A DNA stretch of 64,000 nucleotides from Nonomuraea polychroma (lineage in GTDB: Bacteria; Actinomycetota; Actinomycetes; Streptosporangiales; Streptosporangiaceae), in the NCBI RefSeq assembly GCF_004011505.1, contig NZ_SAUN01000001.1:248001-312000 (forward strand), given 5' to 3'. The translations under genes and the position numbers were made by a program. Under the pieces are notes generated by a model. It was not told the DNA's origin, did no database searches, and saw nothing but the letters and a program-made list of their open reading frames with translations. Shown here in pieces: positions 1-8,200 of this stretch; the stretch's first letter is position 1, and each line of letters opens with the position of its first letter.

Positions 1-484
1 TGGTGATACCCCGGATCCCGAACTTCGAGGCCGCGTACGCCGACAACCCCTCGGCGCCGACGAAGCCCTCGATCGAGGAGATGTTCACGATCGCGCCCCG
101 CCCGGCGGCCTTCATGGGCTCGATCGCCGACTTGATCCCCAGCCAGGCGCCCTTGAGGTTGACGTCGATCACCCGGTCGAATTCCTCAGGCGACATCTCG
201 TGGATGCGCCGAAATTTCAAGATCCCGGCGTTGTTGACGAGAACGTCCAGCTTGCCGTGCTCCTCCACGGCAGTCGCCACCGCGCGCTCCCACTCGCCCA
301 GGCTCCGCACGTCGTGATGGACGTACGTGGCGCCGGTCTCCTCCGCCAGCGCCTTGCCCTCCTCGTCCAGCACGTCCCCGAACACCACCCGCGCGCCTTC
401 CTCGAGGAACAGCCGCACGTGCGCCGCGCCCATGCCCCGCGCCCCGCCCGTGATGAGCGCGACCTTCCCGTCAAGCAGCCCCAT
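1..484 (-). CDS. SDR oxidoreductase, 3-alpha/20-beta-hydroxysteroid dehydrogenase-like (partial, C-terminus off window)
   Basis: This NAD(P)-dependent short-chain dehydrogenase shows its N-terminal 161 codons, and the rest lies beyond the left edge. The Rossmann motif TGGARGMG follows the start, NNAG is present, and the catalytic Ser (NISSIEG) and YAASK motif are visible. The pattern GGARGMGA..HV and INISSIEG-type segment resemble mycobacterial FabG3, a 3-alpha/20-beta-hydroxysteroid dehydrogenase. The ATG at 484 overlaps the end of the upstream CoA-ligase gene by 14 bp, so it is the last visible gene of a five-gene operon reading leftward from about 4732. Steroid substrate is inferred from the resemblance and the operator upstream of the operon. 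Confidence 0.85.
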   Translation of the reverse strand, partial: MGLLDGKVALITGGARGMGAAHVRLFLEEGARVVFGDVLDEEGKALAEETGATYVHHDVRSLGEWERAVATAVEEHGKLDVLVNNAGILKFRRIHEMSPEEFDRVIDVNLKGAWLGIKSAIEPMKAAGRGAIVNISSIEGFVGAEGLSAYAASKFGIRGIT

Positions 485-2498
485 GACGACCTCCTGCCGC
501 GACGGCCACCGCGGCCGCCTCCATGGTCCTGTACACGGGGATCCCGGCCGCCGCCGCGATCCGCCGTACCTCGTCCTCGACGCCCGCGGGCGCGCACTCG
601 CCGTTCCTGGTGACCAGGGTGACCCGCGTGCGTGGCAGCGCGCCCTGAGCGCCGGCCAGCGCCCGCGTGTAGGCGTACAAGGGCTCGGCCGCGTTCCCGT
701 ACGTGAAGAACGCTTGGACGTTCACGTGGGCCACGACGTCGCGGCACGGCCGCCGCCGGACGATCGCGTCGATGACCTCGGGCACCAGCCCGGCCCTGCC
801 GAGCGGGCCCACCGGCACCTCCAGGGGGTTGCCGGACGCCACAACCCCGAGTCCGCGGAGCTCGGCCGGCACGTCGGCGGGCAGCGGGTCCAGCCGCACC
901 CCGGCCGCGTCGAACGCGTCCGCGGCCAGCACGCTCGCGCCCCCGCTCGGCCCCACCACCAGCACCCCGTCGCCCTCGGTGACCCGCGAGCCGTGCGCCT
1001 GGAAGAACGTCAGCACCCCGATCAGGTCGTCCTGGCTGGACACCAGCGCCGCACCGGCCTGCTCGGCCACCGTCTCCCAGATCCGCCGGTCGCTGACCAT
1101 GCCGCCGGTGTGCGAGGCGGCCGCCTGCTGTCCCTGCCCGCTGCGCCCGCCCACCAGCAGCACCACGGGCAGGTCCGTCGCGCGCAGCGCCTCGTACAGC
1201 TCCCGCCCGTCGCGCGGATCCTCCAGGTACAGCCCGACGGCTCGTGTCTCCGGGTCCTTGGCGAGCCAGCGCAGCAACTCGGCGGGGGTCACGTCGGCCG
1301 CGTTGCCCACGGTGACGACCCGGCTGAAGGCCAGCCCGCGCCGCTCCCCGACCTTGATGACCTCTCCGGCGAGGCCGCCGCTCTGCGAGATCAGCGCCAC
1401 CGATCCCGCCGGGCCGAGCCCGCCGCCCACGAAGGTCTGCCGGCCGCGCGGGCAGTAAACGCCCATGCAGTTGGGTCCGAGCAGGCGTGTCCCGGCCGCG
1501 CGGGCGGCTTCGACCAGCGTGTCCTCCAGCCCGGCGCGGTCCGCCTCCGCGAAGCCGCCGCTCATCACCTGCACGAACGACACGCCCACGGCCTGCCGCA
1601 CCACGTCGGGGCAACGGTCGGCCGGTACGGCGACGAGCGCGTAATCGACGTCCGCGTGCGCCAGCGACGGCACCGCCCGCACCCCGGCCACCTCGTCCGC
1701 CTCGGGGTGCACGGCGACCAGCGGGATTCCGGCGCTCTTGTAGAAGTCGAGGAACATGTTCCCGAAGTTCGGCCTGGTGGTGGAGGCCCCGACCACGGCC
1801 ACCGCCTTCGGCTCGAAGAGCGGCAGGAAGTCCGCGGTCCCCGGGCGCACCGCCGGAGACGCCTCCCCGGACTCGGCGGGGACGTAGCGGGCGTCGACCG
1901 CCACGACGCCGGACGGCCCTGCGATGACCGGGTTCAGCTCGAATTCGCCCAGCTCCAGACGCTCCCACAGCCCACCGGGACCGCCGACCGTCATGAGCAG
2001 CTTGACCAGGGCGTCCATGTCCACGGGGGGTGCGCCGCGGAGGCCGTACAGGAGCGGGGACCCACGCAGTGAGTCCAGCATGCGGCGCGCGTCCCGCTCG
2101 GAGACCGGGCAGAGCCCCAGCGCCGTGTCCCGCAACGCCTCCGTCCACACCCCGCCGAGACCGGCCAGCAGCACGGGGCCGAACGCGACGTCCCTGACCA
2201 CGCCCACGATGAGCTCCACCCCGGCGTCCGCCTGCTCCTCGACGAGGAACCCCGCGACGTCGGGCAGCCTGGACCGCATCTCCGCGGCGGCCGCCGGCAG
2301 GTCGGCCGCGCGCAGGCCGAGGATCACGGCCCCGGCGTCCGACTTGTGCACCAGCCCAGGACCGAACGCCTTCAGCACCAGCGGCTCGGCCAGCTGCCCT
2401 GCGGCCGTGAAGTCCCGTTCATGGATGACGACGCCGCGCGGCACCGGCACCCCGGCCTCGCTCAGCAGCGCCTTGACCTCGTGCTCGTACACGCTCAC
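471..2498 (-). CDS. NDP-forming acyl-CoA synthetase-like protein (ATP-grasp + CoA-binding + succinyl-CoA ligase-like domains)
   Basis: This 675-residue protein has the architecture of the ADP-forming acetyl/acyl-CoA synthetase family. An ATP-grasp subdomain comes first (roughly residues 1-210, with VLKAFGPGLVHKSDAGAV). A CoA-binding Rossmann domain follows (about 225-320, VAVVGASTTRPNFGN), then flavodoxin-like succinyl-CoA-ligase domains (LISQSGGLAG, GPSGGASVL). It would make a CoA thioester reversibly from an organic acid and ATP or GTP. It starts with GTG in a 4-base GTGA overlap with the preceding AMP-forming ligase gene, which implies translational coupling. The acid substrate cannot be read from sequence; the steroid-type operon context suggests an intermediate of ring or side-chain breakdown. 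Confidence 0.85.
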   Translation of the reverse strand: MSVYEHEVKALLSEAGVPVPRGVVIHERDFTAAGQLAEPLVLKAFGPGLVHKSDAGAVILGLRAADLPAAAAEMRSRLPDVAGFLVEEQADAGVELIVGVVRDVAFGPVLLAGLGGVWTEALRDTALGLCPVSERDARRMLDSLRGSPLLYGLRGAPPVDMDALVKLLMTVGGPGGLWERLELGEFELNPVIAGPSGVVAVDARYVPAESGEASPAVRPGTADFLPLFEPKAVAVVGASTTRPNFGNMFLDFYKSAGIPLVAVHPEADEVAGVRAVPSLAHADVDYALVAVPADRCPDVVRQAVGVSFVQVMSGGFAEADRAGLEDTLVEAARAAGTRLLGPNCMGVYCPRGRQTFVGGGLGPAGSVALISQSGGLAGEVIKVGERRGLAFSRVVTVGNAADVTPAELLRWLAKDPETRAVGLYLEDPRDGRELYEALRATDLPVVLLVGGRSGQGQQAAASHTGGMVSDRRIWETVAEQAGAALVSSQDDLIGVLTFFQAHGSRVTEGDGVLVVGPSGGASVLAADAFDAAGVRLDPLPADVPAELRGLGVVASGNPLEVPVGPLGRAGLVPEVIDAIVRRRPCRDVVAHVNVQAFFTYGNAAEPLYAYTRALAGAQGALPRTRVTLVTRNGECAPAGVEDEVRRIAAAAGIPVYRTMEAAAVAVAAGGRHGAA

Positions 2499-4015
2499 GC
2501 CAGCAGGTGCCCGTACTGCTCACGGATCCCCCTGCGCAGCAGCTTGCCCGGCCCGCCCGAGGCATCCTGCGAGTGCGGCAACTGCTCGGCCACCACGATC
2601 TGATCGGGCCGCTGATGTGCGGGAAGGGAGTCGGCCAGGGCGAGCGCCAGCTTGGAGGCGTCCAGCGAATGCCCGGCGCGCGGCACGACAGCCAGCAGGA
2701 TCCGCTGCTCGGAGGCGCCCTCGGGCACCCCGACCGCACCGGCCTCGGCCACCCCGTCCAGTGCCGAGGCGGCCTCCTCGATCGCGACCGGCTGCGACCA
2801 CACGCCGGCCTTGAGTATCGAGTCCTCCCGCCGGCCCAGCACACGCAGCACGCCGTCGGCCGAGAGCGTGCCGAGGTCGCCGCCCACGTACCATTCGCCG
2901 CGCAGCACCTCCGCCGTCTTGTCCGGCAGCCCGTCGTACTCGGCCATCCGGTGCGGCCCGGCCAGGTTGATCTCCCCGACCTCGTCGATCACCCGGTTGC
3001 CCTGCGGGTCCGTGATCCGCACGGCGTTGCCGGTGCGGGCGCGCCCGGAGGATCCCAGCGGCGTCGAGCCGTCGTCCACCCGCCCCATGCACGTGTACGG
3101 AGCCTCGGTCTGCCCGTAGTACGAGAACACCCCCGCCTGCGGCAGCCTGGCTTTGATCCGGTCCAGCATGGTGGCGGTCAGCGGCTCCCCGCCCAGCATG
3201 ATCACCTGGATCGACGACAGGTCCACGTCCTCGTGCTCCGCCGAGCCCAGCAGGGCCGCGTAGAACGACGGGATCTGCGACACATGCGTGACCCGCTCGC
3301 GCGGGACGACCCGCAGGAAGTTCGCCGGACCCCAGTCCTGCTCCAGCACCAGCCGCATCCCGGCGTAGAGCGCGGGCCCGACGATCGCGGGGAAGCCGAT
3401 GCCCCAGATGATCGCGCCCGTCCCGAACACCGAGTCGGGTCCGCGCGGCACGTCCAGCCAGATCTGCGCGGTCGCCAGCGACGACGCGTGCGTGTGCACG
3501 ACCGCCTTCGGCAGGCCCGTCGTGCCCGAGGTGTAGTATAGGGCCAGCGGATCGTCGGAGAACCCGGCCGGCGGCGGCTCCTCGTCGGAGTCTCCCACCA
3601 GCTCCCGCGCGTCGATCCACGTCGTCACGGCCGGCAGCGACCCCTTGATCTGCTCCACCACCTGCTCGACCGTCGCGTCATAGACGAACGCCGTGCATCC
3701 CGAGGCCGCCACGACGTCACGCAACGTCTCCACCGGCCAGTACGGGTTCAGCGCCGCCGTGATCGCGCCGATCTTGGCCTGCGCCAGGTAGACCTCGGCC
3801 ACCAGCAGCGTCTCGTTGAGCAGCGCCGCCACCCGCTGCCCGGGCGTGATCCCCCGCGCCAGGAGGGCGCTGGCGCGGCGGTTGACGTTCCTGTTCAGCT
3901 CCTCGTAGGTGAAGCTCTGCTCGCCGCAGTACGTCAGCGCCACCCGGTCGGGCGTGCGCATCGCGCCGGCGGTCAAGATCGCGTGGCCGTAGTTGCCGTA
4001 GGGTGATCGCGCCAT
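2495..4015 (-). CDS. AMP-forming acyl-CoA synthetase (AMP-binding family)
   Basis: This class I adenylate-forming ligase (506 aa) activates a carboxylic acid as acyl-AMP and then as the CoA thioester. The P-loop motif YYTSGTTGLPKAV, the motif YYGQTEAP, GGDLGTLSADG and a C-terminal lysine region (DASGGPGKLLRRGI) are all present. I chose the ATG at 4015 because GGAGG lies 8 bases upstream; an upstream in-frame extension lacks family similarity. It is the third gene of the operon, 34 bp after the VOC gene. Two mechanistically different CoA ligases in tandem is unusual. The substrate is unknown. Confidence 0.88.
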   Translation of the reverse strand: MARSPYGNYGHAILTAGAMRTPDRVALTYCGEQSFTYEELNRNVNRRASALLARGITPGQRVAALLNETLLVAEVYLAQAKIGAITAALNPYWPVETLRDVVAASGCTAFVYDATVEQVVEQIKGSLPAVTTWIDARELVGDSDEEPPPAGFSDDPLALYYTSGTTGLPKAVVHTHASSLATAQIWLDVPRGPDSVFGTGAIIWGIGFPAIVGPALYAGMRLVLEQDWGPANFLRVVPRERVTHVSQIPSFYAALLGSAEHEDVDLSSIQVIMLGGEPLTATMLDRIKARLPQAGVFSYYGQTEAPYTCMGRVDDGSTPLGSSGRARTGNAVRITDPQGNRVIDEVGEINLAGPHRMAEYDGLPDKTAEVLRGEWYVGGDLGTLSADGVLRVLGRREDSILKAGVWSQPVAIEEAASALDGVAEAGAVGVPEGASEQRILLAVVPRAGHSLDASKLALALADSLPAHQRPDQIVVAEQLPHSQDASGGPGKLLRRGIREQYGHLLA

Positions 4016-4049
4016 GGGGGGTGCCTCCAGTGTGCAGAGGGGCGAATGT

Positions 4050-4373
4050 TCAGTGAGGGGAATAGAGCACGAAGACGTTTCCTGAGGGATCACGCAGCAC
4101 GGCGCGCGTCTCATGCGGTCCCGCCTCGGGTCCGCGCACCACCTCTGCCCCGCGCGCCGACATCTCCCGCATGGCCGTGGTCACGTCGTCCACCTTGTAC
4201 GACGGCGCCGCCGACGCGGTGACGTGCTCGGCGGGACCGGCCAGCGCCACGGTGACCCCGCCACCGTCCAGCGCCGCGAACCTGTCGCCGTCCCTGAACT
4301 TCACCGGCAGCCCGTAGAAGGCGATCGCCTCGTCCAGGTCGGCGACGGGGATCAGCACGTTGCCGAGCTTCAC
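4050..4373 (-). CDS. VOC (glyoxalase/dioxygenase fold) family protein
   Basis: This small 107-residue single-module vicinal-oxygen-chelate protein begins KLGNVLIPVADLDEAIAFY and ends with the usual DPSGNVFVLYSP motif. One beta-alpha-beta-beta-beta pair per half is typical; such proteins act as lyases, epimerases, dioxygenases or binding proteins. Start is GTG at 4373 with GGAGG 6 bases upstream, overlapping the stop of the DUF35 gene in a GTGA junction. It sits between the DUF35 and CoA-ligase genes. Metal ligands are not clear enough to assign a reaction. Confidence 0.8.
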   Translation of the reverse strand: MKLGNVLIPVADLDEAIAFYGLPVKFRDGDRFAALDGGGVTVALAGPAEHVTASAAPSYKVDDVTTAMREMSARGAEVVRGPEAGPHETRAVLRDPSGNVFVLYSPH

Positions 4374-4732
4374 GCCGGCCTCCAATGCGGTAAGTCGTCC
4401 ACGAACGTGACCCGCACCGGCATCCCGATGCGTACGTCCTCCGGTGCGCACCCCACCACGTGCCCGAACACGCGGGCGCCCTCCGGCAGGTCCACCCAGG
4501 CCATCACGTACGGCTCCCGTCCCCGGTAGCCGGGCGCGAACGAGCGGTGCACGACCGTGAACGTGTGCACCACGCCCTCGCCGGAGACCGGCTCGAACAC
4601 GAGGTCGCCGCCGCCACACCAGGGGCAGATCGCCTCCGGGAGGTGCACGCGCCCGTCACAGGCCGCACAACGCTGGATGACCAGCTCGCCGCGGCCGCAG
4701 GCCGCCCAATAGGCGGAGGTGTCGGCGCTCAT
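4370..4732 (-). CDS. Zn-ribbon/OB-fold DUF35 protein (thiolase/Ltp partner type)
   Basis: This 120-residue protein has a rubredoxin-like zinc ribbon near the N-terminus (CAACDG.. then CPWCGG, about residues 22-40) followed by an OB fold. Proteins of this family bind acyl-CoA and partner thiolase-like Ltp proteins, for example ChsH2-DUF35 with the Ltp2 aldolase in steroid side-chain removal. No thiolase is adjacent; a solitary Ltp-type thiolase with the same operator motif is at 30971. It is the promoter-proximal gene of a five-gene leftward operon, with a KstR2-like half-site 14-27 bases upstream of the ATG. Confidence 0.85.
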   Translation of the reverse strand: MSADTSAYWAACGRGELVIQRCAACDGRVHLPEAICPWCGGGDLVFEPVSGEGVVHTFTVVHRSFAPGYRGREPYVMAWVDLPEGARVFGHVVGCAPEDVRIGMPVRVTFVDDLPHWRPA

Positions 4733-4745
4733 CGCTTGCCAAGCT

Positions 4746-4759
4746 AGCGCACGCTTGGT
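4746..4759. promoter_or_regulatory. degenerate KstR2-like operator upstream of the DUF35 operon
   Basis: The sequence AGCGCACGCTTGGT matches the right half of AnCAAGnnCTTGnT exactly and keeps the central CG, but the left half is poor (3 mismatches). It also lies inside a wider inverted repeat, CCAAGC at 4739-4744 and GCTTGG at 4753-4758. It is the weakest of the eight sites. Confidence 0.45.
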
Positions 4760-4825
4760 TACCGGGCAAGGCCCCCTCGTCCCGGTGCTTGCCTGGATCG
4801 ACTCCGTCGTGAACCGCGGGCATGA

Positions 4826-6658
4826 TCAGCGGTCCGTAGGAGCCGGGAGGGGGTCTTCCGCAAGGGGGGCCGGTGGCTGCGTCGAGGGGTCGGTGGAGAG
4901 ATGGGTCATCGGTGCGTTCGCAGGCTCCGGGGCCGACGGGGTGGGGGTGCCGATGGCGGACGTGCTCCGCTCCTCCGTCGGCGTGGGAGTCGGCACCGGC
5001 GGGGCGGAGCGGTCGGTCGGCGCCGGCGTGGGGCAGGCAGGACCGTCCACGGCGGCCTCGCTCACCTGCGGCCCGTTGCCCGACGCGGGCTCCGTCATCA
5101 CCAGGATCCCGAAATACGCCCGCCGCCCGCACGCGACCTCTCCGGGATCGTGTGTGACGCTGCTGGTGTAGACCGTGTTGCCGCGCAGGGTCCGGCTCTC
5201 CTGCCGGACCGTCCTGGCCGCCCCGTCGTCCCCGTCCCGCTGCGTGTACGTGATCCGCAGCCGCACCGGCCCCGTCCCGTTCGCCGCGACCCTGATCGAG
5301 CCCGACGTGCCGCTCCACTGCACGATGCTGGCCGCCTGCACGACAGGTGACGGCACGCTGGTCGCGGCTTGCCCGGCCGTGGGCGGCGGCGGAGGAGGCG
5401 TACTGGCGGGAGGGGTGCCGGCGGGAGACTGTGGCGCCTGGGTCGCCGAGGGGGCGGCCGTCGTCCGTTGAGGCGTCCGGGAAGGCCCCGATGTGGTGAC
5501 GTCGGCCGGGGAGGGCGCGGGCTCGCTCCGCTCCTCCGGCGGCGGCATCAGGATCGCGCCCGGCCCCGGCGGCAGCCGCCCGCCGGACAACACGAGCGCG
5601 ATCGCCACGGCCACCACCGTCGCGCCCGCCACCCACAGGTGCGGCGGCAGCCTGGGCAGGCTCATGACGCGATCGCGCAGGGTGATCGTCGATCCGCCGG
5701 CGTCGCGGTCGGTCCTGGCCAGCGGGAAGCGGAGGGCGAGCAACGTGGCCAGCTCCGCCAGATGCCGCCGCCCGCGTTTCTCCCAGTCGGGGCCGTACCC
5801 GGCGACCGCGTCCTCCTCCAGCTCCGCCGCGAACTGCCTGGCGGAGGCGTACCTGGCGGCCGGGTCCTTGGCCATCCCCCGCCTGAGCAGGTCGCGCAGC
5901 GTGTCCGGCACGACCTCCAGCGGCACCGGCTCCACCAGGTGCTTGTCCCGGGTCGCGGGCACGTCGAGCTCGCCGTCCTCGCCTTCCTTGTACGCGCGGA
6001 AGGGCGGCCGCCCCTTGACGGCCTCGAACAGCACGCAGGCGGCCGCGTACAGATCGGCAGGCGGGCCGCTCTTGTGTTGCGTCCACAACTCGGGCGACAT
6101 GTACGCCGGCGTGCCCGCGGGCACGCCGGGCTCCTCGGCGTGCACGACGACGCCGAAGTCGGCCAGTTTGGTCGTGCCGTCCGCCTGGACCAGCACGTTC
6201 TCCGGCTTGACGTCGCGGTGCGGCACGCCCTTGTCGTGGGCCGCGGCCAGGGCCAGGAGCGTGCTCTTGAGCACGGCCAGCGCGGCCTCGGGGCTGGTCC
6301 TGCCGTGTTCGGCCAGCAGGGTACGCAGTGACACGCCGTCGACCAGCTCCATGACCACGGCCGCGCGGGTCGAGGTCTCGATGTACTCGTAGAACTTGAC
6401 GACGTTCGGCTCGTCGATCTCGACCAGGTGGTGGGTGTCCGACCGGAAGCGGTCCATGAACTCGGTGTCCCTGCGCAGGGTGGCGTTCAGGTACTTGATC
6501 GCCACGTAGGCGCCGGTCGACTGATAGGTAGCGAGGAACACGCGGCCGGTGTGGCCCGCGCCGAGCTGGCGTACTTCGCGGTAACCAGGGACCAAGTCCA
6601 ACCCCCATAAGGCAGCCGTCCTGGATTCGACGGTCTCACCCCGGGTGCGGGTTGTCAC
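4826..6658 (-). CDS. membrane serine/threonine protein kinase (PknB-like, Pro-rich extracytoplasmic tail)
   Basis: This 610-residue eukaryotic-type Ser/Thr kinase has the glycine loop GAGHTG (residues 33-38), the ATP-binding lysine in AIKYL (K55), the catalytic HRDVKPEN (D149), DFG (D167) and the APE-like segment MSPE. A juxtamembrane region is followed by one transmembrane helix near residues 338-358. The outer part is rich in Pro/Thr/Ser and contains no PASTA repeats; a folded beta-rich stretch with two cysteines lies near residues 440-530. The start is GTG at 6658 with no strong ribosome site, so a later start is possible. It is a single gene; its signal and targets are unknown. Confidence 0.9.
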   Translation of the reverse strand: MTTRTRGETVESRTAALWGLDLVPGYREVRQLGAGHTGRVFLATYQSTGAYVAIKYLNATLRRDTEFMDRFRSDTHHLVEIDEPNVVKFYEYIETSTRAAVVMELVDGVSLRTLLAEHGRTSPEAALAVLKSTLLALAAAHDKGVPHRDVKPENVLVQADGTTKLADFGVVVHAEEPGVPAGTPAYMSPELWTQHKSGPPADLYAAACVLFEAVKGRPPFRAYKEGEDGELDVPATRDKHLVEPVPLEVVPDTLRDLLRRGMAKDPAARYASARQFAAELEEDAVAGYGPDWEKRGRRHLAELATLLALRFPLARTDRDAGGSTITLRDRVMSLPRLPPHLWVAGATVVAVAIALVLSGGRLPPGPGAILMPPPEERSEPAPSPADVTTSGPSRTPQRTTAAPSATQAPQSPAGTPPASTPPPPPPTAGQAATSVPSPVVQAASIVQWSGTSGSIRVAANGTGPVRLRITYTQRDGDDGAARTVRQESRTLRGNTVYTSSVTHDPGEVACGRRAYFGILVMTEPASGNGPQVSEAAVDGPACPTPAPTDRSAPPVPTPTPTEERSTSAIGTPTPSAPEPANAPMTHLSTDPSTQPPAPLAEDPLPAPTDR

Positions 6659-6729
6659 GAGTGGACATATTTCGCCCTACGTTAACCGTGAATGACCCTA
6701 TGTGGTGGATGATATGCTCCGCCATACCA

Positions 6730-6743
6730 AGCAAGCGCTCGGC
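6730..6743. promoter_or_regulatory. KstR2-like operator upstream of the isochorismatase-like/SDR operon
   Basis: AGCAAGCGCTCGGC matches AnCAAGnnCTTGnT with two mismatches. It lies 20 bases before the GTG start at 6764. Confidence 0.65.
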
Positions 6744-6763
6744 TAATAAGGCGGGAGGCGCCG

Positions 6764-7354
6764 GTGGAAGGCGTGGCCGTGCTCGTGATGGAGATGCAGC
6801 GGGGCGTCGTCGGTGATCTCACGAAATTTCCGGACCTGGTGGCCGCCTGCGAGCGGCACGACGTCGTGGCCAACACCGCCCGGCTCCTCCATGCCGCCAG
6901 GGCGGCCGGGATCCCGGTGATCCACTGCACGGCCGCCTTCCGCCCCGACCGGGCCGGCTCGCACACCGCCAACTGCCCGTTCATCGTCTCCCTGCTCAAG
7001 GACCCGGAGCACATGCTGGAGGGCACGGCCGCGGTCGAGGTGCTTCCCGAGCTGCGGGATCCCGCCGATCTGGAAAGCCGGCGACACCACGGATTCTCGC
7101 CGTTCACCGGCACCTCGCTCGACATGACGTTGCGCTCGCTGGGGATCTCCTCCGTGGTCGCCGCCGGGGTCTCGCTCAACCTCGGCATCCCGGGGCTGAC
7201 GCTGGAGGCCGTCAATCTGGGCTACCGGGTGACGGTGGTGACGGACGCGGTGGCGGGCATCCCGGAGGAGTACGCGCAGGCCGTACTGAAGAACACGATC
7301 GCCCTGCTCGCCGCCCGCGCCACCGCCGCCGACCTGATCGAGGCGTGGACATGA
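6764..7354 (+). CDS. isochorismatase-like (cysteine hydrolase fold) protein lacking the usual catalytic triad
   Basis: This 196-residue protein has the fold signature of the isochorismatase superfamily: a first strand VAVLVMEMQRG, HCTAAFRPD, FSPFTGTSLDMTLRSLGI and then GVSLNLGIPGLTLEA. Classical members have Asp in the first motif, a Lys before the GT.LD segment, and Cys in GV.TN.C. Here these positions read Glu, Arg/His and Gly. It is therefore unlikely to be an ordinary cysteine hydrolase and could be a noncatalytic or altered-mechanism member. The GTG start has GGGAGG upstream. It overlaps the following SDR (ATGA) and has a KstR2-like operator in front. Confidence 0.8.
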   Translation: MEGVAVLVMEMQRGVVGDLTKFPDLVAACERHDVVANTARLLHAARAAGIPVIHCTAAFRPDRAGSHTANCPFIVSLLKDPEHMLEGTAAVEVLPELRDPADLESRRHHGFSPFTGTSLDMTLRSLGISSVVAAGVSLNLGIPGLTLEAVNLGYRVTVVTDAVAGIPEEYAQAVLKNTIALLAARATAADLIEAWT

Positions 7355-8094
7355 TGGACGGGCTACGCCTGGACGGGCGTGTGGCCGTCGTCACCGGGGG
7401 AGCGGGCGCCATCGGCGCGGCCATCGCGACGGACCTGACCGGTCTCGGCGCGCAGGTGGTGCTCGCCGACCTCGACCTGCCGGGCGCGGAAAAGGTGGCC
7501 GCGGGCCTGCCGGGAGCGCGGGCGGCGGCCGTGGACCTGACCTCGCCGGCGTCCGTGGAAGCGTTCGGCGGGGCGGTGGGGGACGTGGACGTGCTGGTGC
7601 ACAACGCCGGGGTGGCGATCGTGGAGCCGTTCACCGAGAGCGACCCGGCGGGCTGGGACCTCATGTGGCAGGTCAACCTGCGCGGGCCGATGTTGCTGAC
7701 CAAGCTGCTGCTGCCCGGCATGATGGCCAGGCGGTGGGGGCGGCTGGTGTTCGTCTCCTCCGACGGCGCCAGAGCCGGGTCGGGCGGCGAGGGCGCGTAC
7801 GCGGCCACCAAGAGCGGGCTGTTCGGGCTGGCCAAGACGCTCGCCCGCGAGGCCGCCAAGGCCCACGTCACCTCCAACGTGGTCTGCCCGGGCCCGACCG
7901 ACACGCCCATGCTGCGGCGGGTGTCGGCGGCCGAGCCCGGACTGGTCGACAAGATCGCACGGAGCATCCCGCTGCGCCGCCTCGGCACCCCGGCCGACGT
8001 GGCGGGGCTGGTCGCCTACCTGTGCACGGACCGCGCCGCCTACATCACCGGCCAGACGTTGTCGGTCAGCGGCGGTGTCACCATGCACGGTTGA
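7351..8094 (+). CDS. SDR family oxidoreductase
   Basis: This classical short-chain dehydrogenase (247 aa) has TGGAGAIG near the N-terminus, HNAG, catalytic Ser in FVSSDGA, YAATK for the Tyr/Lys pair, and PGPTDTPM. It would oxidise or reduce a hydroxyl/keto group with NAD(P). The ATG at 7351 overlaps the stop of the isochorismatase-like gene, with GAGG 7 bases upstream. Its 3' end abuts the TnpB element, whose boundary lies within a few bases of the stop codon. A role in acyl-CoA or steroid catabolism is inferred from the operator only. Confidence 0.88.
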   Translation: MMDGLRLDGRVAVVTGGAGAIGAAIATDLTGLGAQVVLADLDLPGAEKVAAGLPGARAAAVDLTSPASVEAFGGAVGDVDVLVHNAGVAIVEPFTESDPAGWDLMWQVNLRGPMLLTKLLLPGMMARRWGRLVFVSSDGARAGSGGEGAYAATKSGLFGLAKTLAREAAKAHVTSNVVCPGPTDTPMLRRVSAAEPGLVDKIARSIPLRRLGTPADVAGLVAYLCTDRAAYITGQTLSVSGGVTMHG

Positions 8095-8095
8095 C

Positions 8096-8200
8096 TGCTC
8101 CCCTCCCCGAAGGGAGGAGATTCCTGCTTCACCGCCGGCTGCCCGCCGAGGAGGATTCCTCTTGAGGTCTTACATCAGCTCCACAGGCGTTTTACCTCTC
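8096..8200 (-). ncRNA. candidate omega (right-end) RNA of TnpB
   Basis: In TnpB systems the guide RNA scaffold comes from the tnpB 3' end and the element's right end. Read on the minus strand, this segment follows the tnpB stop and ends in a strong hairpin (CTCCC TTCG GGGAG core, about 8099-8118). The adjacent flank, the 3' end of the SDR gene, would be the guide. The position is inferred from family knowledge; no transcript evidence exists here. Confidence 0.4.

Noticed and set aside
217..2148. Minus-strand 643-codon frame in another register of the CoA-ligase gene
   Set aside because: Composition is Arg/Gly/Ala-rich with no family motif. The true frame gives a complete ATP-grasp/CoA-binding protein.
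4727..4740. A second KstR2-like site overlapping the DUF35 start (CGCTTGCC)
   Set aside because: Only part of one half-site matches, and five or more defined positions fail.
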